Of a stretch of 64,000 nt of DNA, positions 34,514 through 43,062 are shown in pieces. Positions within the stretch are counted from its first letter, which is position 1. Every line of letters begins with the position of its first letter. The stretch is from Caulobacter endophyticus. GTDB taxonomy: Bacteria; Pseudomonadota; Alphaproteobacteria; Caulobacterales; Caulobacteraceae. The DNA lies in contig NZ_JARQWV010000024.1 in the NCBI RefSeq assembly GCF_029543245.1, positions 1-64,000 on the forward strand. The letters are read 5' to 3'. The translations under genes were made by a program, and so were the position numbers. The notes beneath the pieces were generated by a model. That model made no database searches and was not told the origin of the DNA. It was given only the letters and a program-made list of their open reading frames with translations.

Positions 34514-34674
34514 CCTTCTCCCCTTGCGGGAGAAGGTGTCGGCGATAGCCGACGGATGAGGGGTCTCTCAGACGTCTGACATCGCGCCCAGCCGTTCCGC
34601 TTCGCTGCGGCGCCGTTCATCGACCCCTCACCCGACCCGCTTCGCGGGCCACCCTCTCCCGCAAGGGGAGAGGG
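34514..34674. repeat. 161-bp palindromic mini-element, copy 1 (in a 402-bp gene-free gap)
   Basis: The gap 34283-34684 holds the clpS promoter, a hairpin at 34342-34367 (GCGGCGGC/GCCGCCGC) and this element. Its ends are inverted copies of a CCTTCTCCCCTTGCGGGAGA-type hairpin unit. The left part CCTTCTCCCCTTGCGGGAGA, then GACGGATGAGGGGTCTCTCA, recurs almost base for base at 56038-56198, and both copies are 161 bp long. No coding frame is supported. Confidence 0.8.
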
Positions 34675-34684
34675 AACCGGGAAA

Positions 34685-35476
34685 TCAGCCCGTCACCGTG
34701 TAGATCATGATCCCGGTGGCCACCGACAGGTTCAGGCTGTCGGCGCGGCCGCGCATGGGGATCTTGACGTTGACGTCGCAGGCGGCGGCCAGTTCGGGCG
34801 GCAGGCCCTGCTGTTCGTTGCCCATCAGGATCAGCGAGGGCTTCACGTAATCGGCGCTCTTGTGGTCGACGGTGGCGGTCAGCAGGGTGCCGACCACGCT
34901 GCCGGGCCACTCCTCGCGCCAGGCCAGGAACTCCTGCACGCTGGCCTTGGCGATCTTCACGGCGAAGACCGAGCCCATGGTCGCGCGCACGCCTTCCACC
35001 GAATAGGGATCGACGCAGTCGCCCACCAGGATCACCCCGCCGGCGCCGGCCGCGTCGGCCGTGCGGATGATGGTGCCCAGATTGCCCGGGTCGCGGACGG
35101 CCTGAAGAGCCACCCAGCAGTCGGCGCTCTGCGGCACGATGGCCGATAGCGGCGTGTATACCTGCTTGAACACGCCGACCACGGCTTGAGGATTGTCGCG
35201 ACGCGAGACCTTTTCCAGGATCTCGCGGTTGACCTCGATGACCTCGCCGCCGGCCGCGGCGCAGGCCTTGGCGGCCTTTTGCAGCATCGGGTGGTCGGCC
35301 GCGTCGGGGCCGTACATCAGGATCTTGGGCGCGTGGCCGCAGTCGATCGCCTCGATGACGATCTTCAGGCCCTCGGCCAGGAACAGGCCGCTGTCCTCGC
35401 GCTCCTTGCGCATGTGCAGGGCGCGGACGGCTTTCACCGTGGCGTTGGTCAGGGAGGTGACGGTCTTGACGCTCAT
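34685..35476 (-). CDS. TrmH/SpoU-family RNA 2'-O-methyltransferase
   Basis: A 263-residue SPOUT methyltransferase. An N-terminal substrate-binding region (LTNATVKAVRALHMRKERED, FLAEGLKIVIEAI) precedes the knotted domain with VALQAVRDPGNLGTIIRTAD, SLILMGNEQQGLPPEL and MRGRADSLNLSVATGIMIY (motifs 1-3). It likely methylates 23S rRNA or a tRNA. The ATG at 35476 is nine bases after the stop of the next methyltransferase gene, suggesting one operon of RNA-modifying enzymes. Confidence 0.85.
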   Translation of the reverse strand: MSVKTVTSLTNATVKAVRALHMRKEREDSGLFLAEGLKIVIEAIDCGHAPKILMYGPDAADHPMLQKAAKACAAAGGEVIEVNREILEKVSRRDNPQAVVGVFKQVYTPLSAIVPQSADCWVALQAVRDPGNLGTIIRTADAAGAGGVILVGDCVDPYSVEGVRATMGSVFAVKIAKASVQEFLAWREEWPGSVVGTLLTATVDHKSADYVKPSLILMGNEQQGLPPELAAACDVNVKIPMRGRADSLNLSVATGIMIYTVTG

Positions 35477-35485
35477 GTCTGTACT

Positions 35486-36397
35486 TTAGGCCTCCGACGA
35501 CCAGCGGGCGAAGAACGACAGGCCGATCTGGCGGTCGCCCTTGTCTTCCACCAGGGACAGCTCGCCCCAGTCGATGACGCCGGCGCGGCCGTCCAGCGCC
35601 TGGGCCAGCAGGCCCGACATGGCCGCGCCGGAGACGCGGGCCGCATAGGCGTTCATCAGCAGAAAGTCGGCGTCCTCGGCCAGCAGCGCGGCGCAGTCGG
35701 CGGCCAGGGCCGGCAGGTCCTCGAACAGGCGCCAGACCTCGCCGTCGGGGCCGCGGCCGAACTTCGGCGGGTCCAGGATGATGCCGTCATAGACGTTGCC
35801 GCGGCGCACCTCGCGGGCGACGAAGCGGCGGGCGTCCTCGACGATCCAGCGGATCGGCTTGTCGGCGAGGCCGGCGAAGGCGGCGTTCTCGCGCGCGAAG
35901 CCGACAGACTTCTTGGAGGCGTCGACGTGGGTGACGTGCGCGCCGGCGGCGGCGCAGACCAGGCTGGCCACGCCGGTGTAGCCGAACAGGTTCAGGATCT
36001 TGGGCTGGCGGCCGCGCGCCTTGACGAAGGCGCGAACGCGTTCGTCCTGCCAGGCCCAGTTGGCGGCCTGCTCGGGGAAGAAGGCCAGGTGGCGGAACGG
36101 CGTGAACTGGCCGTGGAACTTCGCCTCGCCCCAGGCCAGGTCGAACTTCTCGATCGGCTTGCCGCGGAAGCGCCAGCGGCCGGCCTCGTCCTCGTCGGAC
36201 GGGTCGAACACGGCGTCGGCCTCGTCCCAGGCGCTGGCGGGCAGGCGGGGCTCCCAGAAGCACTGCGGCTCGGGGCGGACGACGGTGTAGCGGCCGTAGC
36301 GCTCCAGCTTCTTGCCGCGCCCGCTGTCGAGCAGGGCGTAGTCGGCCCAGCCGGTGGTGCGCATGACGAGGGGAGAGGCGGCGATGGTCGGATGCAT
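35486..36397 (-). CDS. Class I SAM-dependent methyltransferase (RlmI/RlmK-like)
   Basis: A 303-residue enzyme. Motif I is LNLFGYTGVASLVCAAAGAH, followed by VDASKKSVGFARENAA. The catalytic-motif region IILDPPKFGRGPDGEVW is typical of the RlmI/YccW 23S rRNA (cytosine) methyltransferase group. The N-terminal PUA domain of classical RlmI is not present; instead there is a short beta-rich region. The start at 36397 is the first ATG after the preceding gene; the ribosome-binding site is weak. Confidence 0.8.
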   Translation of the reverse strand: MHPTIAASPLVMRTTGWADYALLDSGRGKKLERYGRYTVVRPEPQCFWEPRLPASAWDEADAVFDPSDEDEAGRWRFRGKPIEKFDLAWGEAKFHGQFTPFRHLAFFPEQAANWAWQDERVRAFVKARGRQPKILNLFGYTGVASLVCAAAGAHVTHVDASKKSVGFARENAAFAGLADKPIRWIVEDARRFVAREVRRGNVYDGIILDPPKFGRGPDGEVWRLFEDLPALAADCAALLAEDADFLLMNAYAARVSGAAMSGLLAQALDGRAGVIDWGELSLVEDKGDRQIGLSFFARWSSEA

Positions 36398-36414
36398 GGC
36401 CACGCCATACGCGC

Positions 36415-37827
36415 TCAGGCCAAGCGTCGTCCAGCCCGAGGCGCGTGCGGGGTCTTGTCCCAGTGGTGCGGACGCCGCACGAACTGCCACAGCGCATGGC
36501 ATCCGGCCCAGCCCTGCAACAGCCAGATCAGCGGCAGGCCAAGCAGGTCCAGGGCCCTGGCCCGGCCCCCTGCGCGCCGCCTGCCGACCGCGGCGGCGAT
36601 GGCCGAACCCATCCAGGCGTAGCCGAAAAGCACCAGGCCCGGTCCGTCGAGCGCGGCATGGCCGTCCGGCGCCAGGTCCAGCAGGATCATAAGCACGGCG
36701 CCGGCGAAGATCGGCGCATGCAGGTGCGTGGAGACCAGCGACAGGAAGAGGGTCAGGAACAGCGCCATGGCCACGCGGGGACGCCGGGCGGCCGGGCCGC
36801 GCAGATGCACCAGCAGGGTGGCCAGATGGCCTTTGATCCACCGCGCCCGTTGCGGCCGCCAGGCTTTCCAGGTGGTCGGGGCGGTTTCCAGCGTCGGGCG
36901 GTCGATGACGTCGAGCGTGTAGCCGGCCGCCGCCAGGCGGAAGCCGACGTCGGCGTCTTCCGTCACGTTGAAGGCGTCCCAGCCGCCGACGGCCCGCAGG
37001 GGCGCGGTCTTGAAGTGGTTGCTGGTGCCGCCAAGCGGAAAGGCCAGCCGCCAGCGGGCCAGGGCCGGCAGCAGAACTTCGAAGTGCGCGGCATACTCCT
37101 GCTGGAACTGACGGGGAAGAAGGCCCGAAATGGCGGGGATTTCGATCCTCAGCGGCGCCTGGAGGCAGGCCAGCGCCGTCGGGGCGGCGGCGAAGCGGGC
37201 GGCGGCCTCGCGAAGTTGGCCCGGATCGGGCGCGTCCTCGGCGTCGTAGATCACCAAAAGCTCGCCACGCGCCCGCTCCAGGGCGTGGTTGCAGGCTCTC
37301 GGCTTGGTCTTGGGTCCGCCCGGCGGCGCGACCAGCACCTGGACGAAGGCGGGCAGCGGCAAGGCGTGAAAGGCGGCGATGGTCTCGGCGTCGTCGGCTT
37401 CCAGCACGATCAGCACCTGCAACCGGTCGCGCGGATAGTCGAGGCGCTCGAGATTGGTCACCAGTTCGGCCGCCACCGAGGCTTCCTTGTAGAGCGGTGC
37501 GAGCACGGTATAGGCGGGCAGGGCGTGGTCGGGCAGGGGCGGCGCGACGACCAAGCGGCGGGGCGTGCAGGCGGCGGCCAGCCGCAGCGTGGCCAGCAGA
37601 GCGAACAGCGTAAGGCCCGTCCAGCGGAGGACGTCTAGCGCCTGGCCTGGCGCGGCCGTCAGCGCGACGACCAGTCCCAAGGCGATCGTCGAGAGCGCGA
37701 CCGCCTGGCCCGGGCTCAATCGTCTGTGCGCGCCGTCGGCGGCGGGAGCCGGTGTGACGAGCGGCGGATCGGGCAGGATCGCATGATCCAGCCCATCGAC
37801 GTGCAGCCGCCGTTCCTCGCGCGCCAT
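36415..37827 (-). CDS. Membrane GT2 glycosyltransferase (processive type)
   Basis: A 470-residue inner-membrane enzyme. Two N-terminal membrane segments (about 38-85) are followed by a GT-A domain with VLAPLYKEASVAAELVTNLE, the DAED (DxD-like) motif, TEDADVGFRLAAAG and QRARWIKG (the QxxRW signature of processive beta-glycan synthases). Several C-terminal membrane helices follow. It resembles NfrB/cellulose-synthase-like transferases. The start at ATG 37827 has GGGGGAC upstream. The polysaccharide made is unknown. Confidence 0.8.
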   Translation of the reverse strand: MAREERRLHVDGLDHAILPDPPLVTPAPAADGAHRRLSPGQAVALSTIALGLVVALTAAPGQALDVLRWTGLTLFALLATLRLAAACTPRRLVVAPPLPDHALPAYTVLAPLYKEASVAAELVTNLERLDYPRDRLQVLIVLEADDAETIAAFHALPLPAFVQVLVAPPGGPKTKPRACNHALERARGELLVIYDAEDAPDPGQLREAAARFAAAPTALACLQAPLRIEIPAISGLLPRQFQQEYAAHFEVLLPALARWRLAFPLGGTSNHFKTAPLRAVGGWDAFNVTEDADVGFRLAAAGYTLDVIDRPTLETAPTTWKAWRPQRARWIKGHLATLLVHLRGPAARRPRVAMALFLTLFLSLVSTHLHAPIFAGAVLMILLDLAPDGHAALDGPGLVLFGYAWMGSAIAAAVGRRRAGGRARALDLLGLPLIWLLQGWAGCHALWQFVRRPHHWDKTPHAPRAGRRLA

Positions 37828-38003
37828 GTCGTCCCCCAACCCCGGCCTGAACCTTGGCCTTTCAGCGGGAGCGACTCGATTAGTTCAACCATAAAGTGTC
37901 AAATGGAAAAATACGCGTTCTACGTAAAACGGTGTTCCGCTTGTCGGGCCTGGGTGATTCCCGTTTAGTGTCAGGTCGGGGAAGAGGGAGGAAGTACCGT
38001 ATC

Positions 38004-38642
38004 GTGACCGTCGCGTTGAAGAAGCCGCCCAGGTCCGCCCGCAAGCCCAAGGGCGATGGCCACATGCGCCGGGGCGAGATCCTGGCCGCCGCCGAGAAGA
38101 TCTTCATCGCCGAGGGCTATGCCGGGGCGACGATCCGCAAGATCGCCGACGCCGTGGGCGTGTCCTCGACCGCGCTCTATATGCACTTTCGCGACAAAGA
38201 TCAGATCCTGCTGGAGATCGGCAAGGAGGCTATCGAGAAGCTGCTGTCGATCAATGTCGCCCTGTCGCAGGAGCCGATCGACGCGGTCGAGAAGGTGCGG
38301 CGGATGCTGGACGCCTACATGCGTTTCGCCTTCGAGAACCCCAACACCTACCAACTGGTGTTCTGCGGCTCGAACGAGGCGATCTCGATCGAGAAGCAGC
38401 AGGCGGTGTCGGATCTCGGCGACCGCTGCTTCGACGAGTTCAGCGGTCCGATCCGCGAGATCGCCGCCGCCGGCCGCCTGAAGACCGGCACCGCCGAAAG
38501 CGCCGCCCAGGTGCTGTGGGCCGCCTGTCACGGCATCGTCTCGCTGGTCATCACCAAGCCCAGCCGCAGCTGGGCGCCGGCCGAGGAACTGATGCAGGTC
38601 ACGCTGGACGGGGTGATGCACGGCCTGATCGCCGACAGGTAG
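38004..38642 (+). CDS. TetR/AcrR-family transcriptional regulator
   Basis: A 212-residue repressor-type protein. The helix-turn-helix is RGEILAAAEKIFIAEGYAGA then TIRKIADAVGVSSTALYMHF (about residues 20-65), and the C-terminal ligand domain resembles TetR_C_33-type proteins. It starts at GTG 38004 with GGGAGGAAG upstream. The upstream gap (37828-38003) is AT-rich for this genome and contains TACG-n7-CGTA at about 37913-37927, a possible autoregulatory site. It precedes the outer-membrane channel gene and may control it. Confidence 0.85.
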   Translation: MTVALKKPPRSARKPKGDGHMRRGEILAAAEKIFIAEGYAGATIRKIADAVGVSSTALYMHFRDKDQILLEIGKEAIEKLLSINVALSQEPIDAVEKVRRMLDAYMRFAFENPNTYQLVFCGSNEAISIEKQQAVSDLGDRCFDEFSGPIREIAAAGRLKTGTAESAAQVLWAACHGIVSLVITKPSRSWAPAEELMQVTLDGVMHGLIADR

Positions 38643-38787
38643 CAGTCGGGCGGGGGCGGCGACAAACGGTCGCACCTGCCGAATTTCCCCGCGCCGCCAG
38701 AAGCTTAGCCGGCCTTCGCAAATACAACGTCGTTCGATGGCGCGGTGGTGGTAGCGGGTTAACCCTTGGGCCCTAGAGCCCCGCCGC

Positions 38788-40071
38788 ATGAGCAGACTTC
38801 ATGTTGTGTGTGCGGGCCTTGCGGCCCTGGCCTGGGCGAGCGGCGCGAATGCGCAGGAGGCGTCGCTGCTGGATGCGGTGAAGGCCGGCAAGCCGCTGCT
38901 GGAGATCCGCGCCCGCTACGAGCGCTACGACCAGACCAAGACCGCCACCCTGCGCAACAACGCCGAAGGCACGACGGTGCGCACGCGCTTCGGCTGGGAG
39001 ACCGGCGCCTGGCATGACGTGAAGGCCCTGATCGAGTTCGACGACGTTCGCCGCATCGGCCCCGAGCACTTCGCCATCACCACGCCGGGCGTCTCCACCC
39101 CGCTGAACGGCGCCGACAAGGCCCGCTTCCCGGCGATCAACGACCCGAACGTCACCGAGGTGAACCGCGTCCAGCTGCAATGGACGCCGTCCAAGACCCT
39201 GCAGCTGACCGCCGGCCGCCAGAAGATCCAGTTCGACGACCAGCGCTTCGTCGCCGCCGCCGCGTGGCGCCAGGACGAGCAGACCTATGACGGCCTGCGC
39301 GCCGACCTGTCGCTGAGCCGCTTCAAGGGAACCTATGTCTACGTCACCCGCGTCAACCGGGCGCTGGGCGAGCGCCGAGACTGGGACAGCGACAGCCATT
39401 TCGTCAACGCCAGCTGGACCTTCTCGGAGGCCCTGAAGGCGACGGGCTTCGTCTACGCGCTCGATTTCTCGGACTCGCCGCTCAACACCTCGATCACCAA
39501 GGGCGCGCGGGCCGTCGGCAAGGCCAAGGCCGGGGCCTACACCCTGAACTATTCGGCCGGTTTCGCCCGCCAGAGCGACTATCACCGCGCCACCGCCGAC
39601 TACGAGCTCGACTATCTGGGCGGCGAGTTCGCGGCCACGCGCGGCATCTACACGGCTCAGATCGGCTACCACACGCTGGAAGGCGACGGCACGCGGGGTT
39701 TCGGCGCACCGCTGGGCGCGGCCCACGGCTTCTACGGCTGGGCCGACGCCTGGTCGTCGCTGGGCGGCAACAAGAGCTTTTCCGACGGCCTGGACGACCT
39801 GAACTTCACCGTCACGCTGAAGCCGAAGATCAAGGTGCGCAACTTCGCCAGCCCGGAGCTGCTTGTCCGCTATCACGACTTCGACGACGACCGCACGGGC
39901 GCGGATCTGGGCCACGAGTGGAACGCCCAGCTGACGGCGACCATCGCCCCGAAGCTGTCGGCCCAGCTGAAGTACGCCGGCTTCGACCGGGTATCGAGCG
40001 TGCCGAGCGGTACCCCGGCGCCGCCCGCGTCGCGCAAGAAGGTGTGGTTCACCCTCGAGTACAAGCTCTGA
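38788..40071 (+). CDS. Outer-membrane channel protein, alginate-export-like beta-barrel (paralogue 1)
   Basis: A 427-residue exported protein. The signal peptide is LHVVCAGLAALAWASGANAQ. The mature chain shows alternating aromatic/charged beta-strands (LLEIRARYERYDQTKTATLR, TVRTRFGWETGAWHDVKALI, LQLTAGRQKIQFDDQRFV) and ends in LEYKL. It resembles the alginate_exp (pfam13372) barrel family. A paralogue lies 300 bp downstream with long matching blocks (RTGADLGHEW, DWDSDSH), so the pair arose by tandem duplication. It probably passes small solutes across the outer membrane. Confidence 0.75.
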   Translation: MSRLHVVCAGLAALAWASGANAQEASLLDAVKAGKPLLEIRARYERYDQTKTATLRNNAEGTTVRTRFGWETGAWHDVKALIEFDDVRRIGPEHFAITTPGVSTPLNGADKARFPAINDPNVTEVNRVQLQWTPSKTLQLTAGRQKIQFDDQRFVAAAAWRQDEQTYDGLRADLSLSRFKGTYVYVTRVNRALGERRDWDSDSHFVNASWTFSEALKATGFVYALDFSDSPLNTSITKGARAVGKAKAGAYTLNYSAGFARQSDYHRATADYELDYLGGEFAATRGIYTAQIGYHTLEGDGTRGFGAPLGAAHGFYGWADAWSSLGGNKSFSDGLDDLNFTVTLKPKIKVRNFASPELLVRYHDFDDDRTGADLGHEWNAQLTATIAPKLSAQLKYAGFDRVSSVPSGTPAPPASRKKVWFTLEYKL

Positions 40072-40232
40072 GATCGTCCGTAGCGAGAGGAGGGCGCCCG
40101 GTTTGCGGGCGCCGCCCAAGTCTTGGGCGCCGTGCTGCTGCGCAAAAACGGGCGCCGCACCTGCGAAACAACCGATAACGACGGTTTGTCGATTGCCGTC
40201 CCCCGGCGGTCGATGCGTCCCTGATCACGACA

Positions 40233-40350
40233 CGCGGGGCAACGACGTTCCGCGACGGGCCGCGAGGCCCTGACGCCGACGACGGGGTCGGCGACTGTTT
40301 TGGACAACGACGTCCGGAGGGGCTCACGCCCTTGCCGGGCGTTTTTTTTT
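40233..40350 (+). promoter_or_regulatory. Predicted ANTAR-type antitermination leader of the porin-nrt operon
   Basis: Hairpin P1 (40233-40254): CGCGGGGC pairs with GTTCCGCG around hexaloop AACGAC. Hairpin P2 (40300-40317): TTGGAC pairs with GTCCGG around the same hexaloop AACGAC. Both loops have A at position 1 and G at 4, the signature of RNAs bound by ANTAR proteins such as NasT. The 3' arm of P2 also forms the 5' arm of a terminator: ACGTCCGG (40310-40317) pairs with CCGGGCGT (40335-40342), with inner AGGG/CCCT, followed by nine T (40342-40350). P2 and the terminator cannot coexist. The channel gene ATG is 18 bases later. A third AACGAC lies at 40177. Confidence 0.8.
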
Positions 40351-40368
40351 GGCCTGAGGGGAAGAGGC

Positions 40369-41736
40369 ATGAACACGAAGAGGGCCGGGCTCACGCTCGG
40401 CGCCGGGCTCGCAGCGCTGCTGTGGGCATCGGGAACGCACGCCCAGACGACAGCCGAAACCACGCCGCCGGCCGCCGAGCCGGAAGCCGTGGCGGAGGCG
40501 GCCGAACCGCCGCCTCCGCCCGCGCCGCCGCCGACTTTCAGCGACCAGATGCTGGCCGGCAAGCCGATCTTCGAGGTTCGGGCGCGCTACGAGACGGTCG
40601 ACCAGGCCAATCTGCGCGAACGGGCCAACGCCTACACGGTGCGCACCCGGCTCGGCTGGGAGACCGGCGACTTCCACGGTTTCAAGGGCCTGATCGAATT
40701 CGAGGACGTCCGCCAGATCGGCCCTGAGCACTACGCCGTCAACGTGCCCGGCGCGACCACGCCGCCGCTGAACGGCGCCGACAAGGCCCGCTATCCGATC
40801 GTCAACGACCCCGACGTCACCGAGCTCAACCGCGCCCAGGTGACCTGGACGCCGAGCGCGGCGCTGCAAGTCACCGCCGGCCGCCAGCGCATCGTGCTCG
40901 ACGATCAGCGCTTCGTCGGCGGGGTGGCCTGGCGCCAGGACGAGCAGACCTTCGACGGCGTGCGCGCCGATTTCGCGGCGGGCCGGGTGAAAGGGACCTA
41001 CGCCTACCTCACCCACGTCAATCGCATCCTGGGCGAACTGCGCGACTGGGACAGCGACAGCCACCTCCTGAACGTCACCTGGTCGCCGGCCGAGGCGCTG
41101 CGCCTGCAAGGCTTCGTCTACGCGCTGGATTTCGGCAACTCGCCGATCAACTCGTCGATCACCAAGGGGGGCAAGGCCTCGGGCAAGACCTGGGTCGGCC
41201 TCTACCAGGTGGCCTATGGCGCGACCTTCGCCCGCCAGAGCGACTGGCACGGCAATACGCCGAGCTACGATCTCGACTACTGGGCCGGCGAGGTGGCGGG
41301 GACCTTCGACATCTACACCGCCCGCTTGGCCTACGAGCAGCTGGAAGGCGACGGGACGCGCGGCTTCACCACGCCGCTGGGCACGGTGCACGCCTTCAAC
41401 GGCTGGTCGGACTCGTGGGTGTCGCCCGGCGGCAACAAGAGCTTCGCCGACGGCCTGAAGGACCTGAACGTGGGCCTCAACGTCAAGCCGCGCTTCAAGA
41501 AGACCTACTTCTTCAACAGCGACATCCTGGTCCGCTACCACGACTTCGACGACCAGCGCACCGGCGCCGACCTCGGCCACGAATGGGAGGTCCAGCTGAC
41601 CGCGGCGATCACGCCCAAGCTCTCCCTGCTGGTGAAGTACGCCGACTTCCAGCGCGAAACGACCGTGCCGGCCGGGACCCTGGCCCCGCCGGCCTCGCGG
41701 ACCAAGGCCTGGTTCTCCCTCGAATACAAGCTGTGA
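40369..41736 (+). CDS. Outer-membrane channel protein, alginate-export-like beta-barrel (paralogue 2, nrt-linked)
   Basis: A 455-residue exported protein with a signal peptide (LTLGAGLAALLWASGTHAQ) and a Pro/Ala/Glu-rich linker (about residues 25-50) absent from paralogue 1. The barrel then begins IFEVRARYETVDQANLRERA and ends SLEYKL. It is the first gene after the ANTAR-type leader and is followed nine bases later by the nitrate-binding protein gene, so it is likely the outer-membrane entry route for nitrate/nitrite. The start ATG has GAGGGGAAGAGG upstream. Confidence 0.8.
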   Translation: MNTKRAGLTLGAGLAALLWASGTHAQTTAETTPPAAEPEAVAEAAEPPPPPAPPPTFSDQMLAGKPIFEVRARYETVDQANLRERANAYTVRTRLGWETGDFHGFKGLIEFEDVRQIGPEHYAVNVPGATTPPLNGADKARYPIVNDPDVTELNRAQVTWTPSAALQVTAGRQRIVLDDQRFVGGVAWRQDEQTFDGVRADFAAGRVKGTYAYLTHVNRILGELRDWDSDSHLLNVTWSPAEALRLQGFVYALDFGNSPINSSITKGGKASGKTWVGLYQVAYGATFARQSDWHGNTPSYDLDYWAGEVAGTFDIYTARLAYEQLEGDGTRGFTTPLGTVHAFNGWSDSWVSPGGNKSFADGLKDLNVGLNVKPRFKKTYFFNSDILVRYHDFDDQRTGADLGHEWEVQLTAAITPKLSLLVKYADFQRETTVPAGTLAPPASRTKAWFSLEYKL

Positions 41737-41744
41737 GCCCGATC

Positions 41745-43049
41745 ATGACCAAGACCGACAAGACCGCTCTCCAGCAGGGCGTCTCCATGAGCGTTTCTCG
41801 GCGCACCGCCCTGATCGGGGCCGCCGCCACCATGGCCGCCGTCAAGGCTGCGTTCCCGGCCGGGGCCCATGCCGCCGGCGCGGGCCCCGAGACCGCCAAG
41901 GCGCGCCTGGGCTTCATCGCCCTGACCGACAGCTCGCCGCTGATCATCGCCAAGGAGCGGGGCTTCTTCGCCAAGCACGGCCTGCCCGATGTCGAGGTGG
42001 TCAAGCAGGCCTCGTGGGCCGCCACGCGCGACAACCTGGTGCTGGGCTCGGGCGGCGGCGGCATCGACGGCGCGCACATCCTCTCGCCCATGCCGCTGCA
42101 GTTCACCCTCGGCGTCCAGACCGGCGGCAAGCCGCTGCCGATGTACGTGCTGGCCAGGCTCAACACCAACGGCCAGGCGATCTCGGTCGGCAACGACCTG
42201 AAGGCCGTGAAGGTGGGCCTGAGCGCCGCCGGGGCCAAGGCCAAGTTCGCCCAGCTGAAGGCCTCGGGCAACATCGCCAAGGTGGCCATGACCTTCCGGG
42301 GCGGCACTCACGACCTGTGGGTCCGCTACTGGCTGGCCGCGGCGGGCATCAATCCGGACGTCGACGTCTCGACCATCGTCATCCCGCCGCCGCAGATGGT
42401 GGCCAACCTCAAGGCCGGCACCCAGGACGCCTTCTGCGTGGGCGAGCCGTGGAACGGCCAGACCGTCAACCAGCGCATCGGCTACACCGCCACCACCACC
42501 AGCGAGCTGTGGATGAACCATCCGGAGAAGGCGCTGGGCATGCGGGCCGACTGGGTCGACCGCTATCCGCGCGCGGCCCAGGCCCTGACCGCCGCCGTGC
42601 TCGAGGCCCAGATGTGGTGCGACAAGCCGGGCAACAAGGCGGCCATGTGCTCGATCGTCTCGGGCCGGCAGTACATCAACGTGCCGATGGGCGACATCCT
42701 GCCCCGCCAGCAGGGCGTCATCGACTACGGCGATGGCCGCAAGGTCACAGGCTCGCCCCACGTCATGAAGTTCTGGGCCGACAACGCCAGCTTCCCCTTC
42801 AAGTCGCACGACCTGTGGTTCGTCACCGAGAACATCCGCTGGGGCGTGATCGGGCAGGGGGTCAACAAGCAGGCCCTCGTCAACAAGGTCAACCGCGCCG
42901 ACATCTGGCGCGCCGCCGCCAAGTCCATCGGCCAAAGCGGCCCGGCCGGCGACAGCCGCGGCCCCGAGCGGTTCTTCGACGGCAAGGTGTTCGATCCGGC
43001 CAATCCGGGCGCCTACCTCGCCAGCCAGCCCATCAAGAAGCTCGTCTGA
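41745..43049 (+). CDS. nrtA: NrtA/CmpA-type nitrate-binding periplasmic protein
   Basis: A 434-residue substrate-binding protein with a twin-arginine signal (SVSRRTALIGAAATMAAVKA). The mature part follows the NrtA pattern: LGFIALTDSSPLIIAKERGF, QASWAATRDNLVLG, GIDGAHILSPMPLQF, GTHDLWVRYWLAAAGI and AFCVGEPWNG. Such proteins deliver nitrate (or bicarbonate/cyanate in relatives) to the ABC permease. The ATG at 41745 lies nine bases after the channel gene; an internal ATG at 41787 is possible. Nitrate is favoured by the ANTAR-type leader. Confidence 0.85.
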   Translation: MTKTDKTALQQGVSMSVSRRTALIGAAATMAAVKAAFPAGAHAAGAGPETAKARLGFIALTDSSPLIIAKERGFFAKHGLPDVEVVKQASWAATRDNLVLGSGGGGIDGAHILSPMPLQFTLGVQTGGKPLPMYVLARLNTNGQAISVGNDLKAVKVGLSAAGAKAKFAQLKASGNIAKVAMTFRGGTHDLWVRYWLAAAGINPDVDVSTIVIPPPQMVANLKAGTQDAFCVGEPWNGQTVNQRIGYTATTTSELWMNHPEKALGMRADWVDRYPRAAQALTAAVLEAQMWCDKPGNKAAMCSIVSGRQYINVPMGDILPRQQGVIDYGDGRKVTGSPHVMKFWADNASFPFKSHDLWFVTENIRWGVIGQGVNKQALVNKVNRADIWRAAAKSIGQSGPAGDSRGPERFFDGKVFDPANPGAYLASQPIKKLV

Positions 43050-43062
43050 GGAGGGTATCCCC

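Noticed and set aside
40125-40138. GG-N10-GC resembling a sigma54 (-24/-12) promoter before the nitrate operon
   Set aside because: Only the invariant GG and GC match; the surrounding consensus TGGCACG and TTGC is poorly met, and such matches are frequent in GC-rich DNA.
40274-40293. Additional hairpin (CGCCGAC/GTCGGCG with loop GACGGG) as a third ANTAR hexaloop
   Set aside because: The loop starts with G rather than A, so it does not fit the A1/G4 rule. It is treated as linker structure between P1 and P2.
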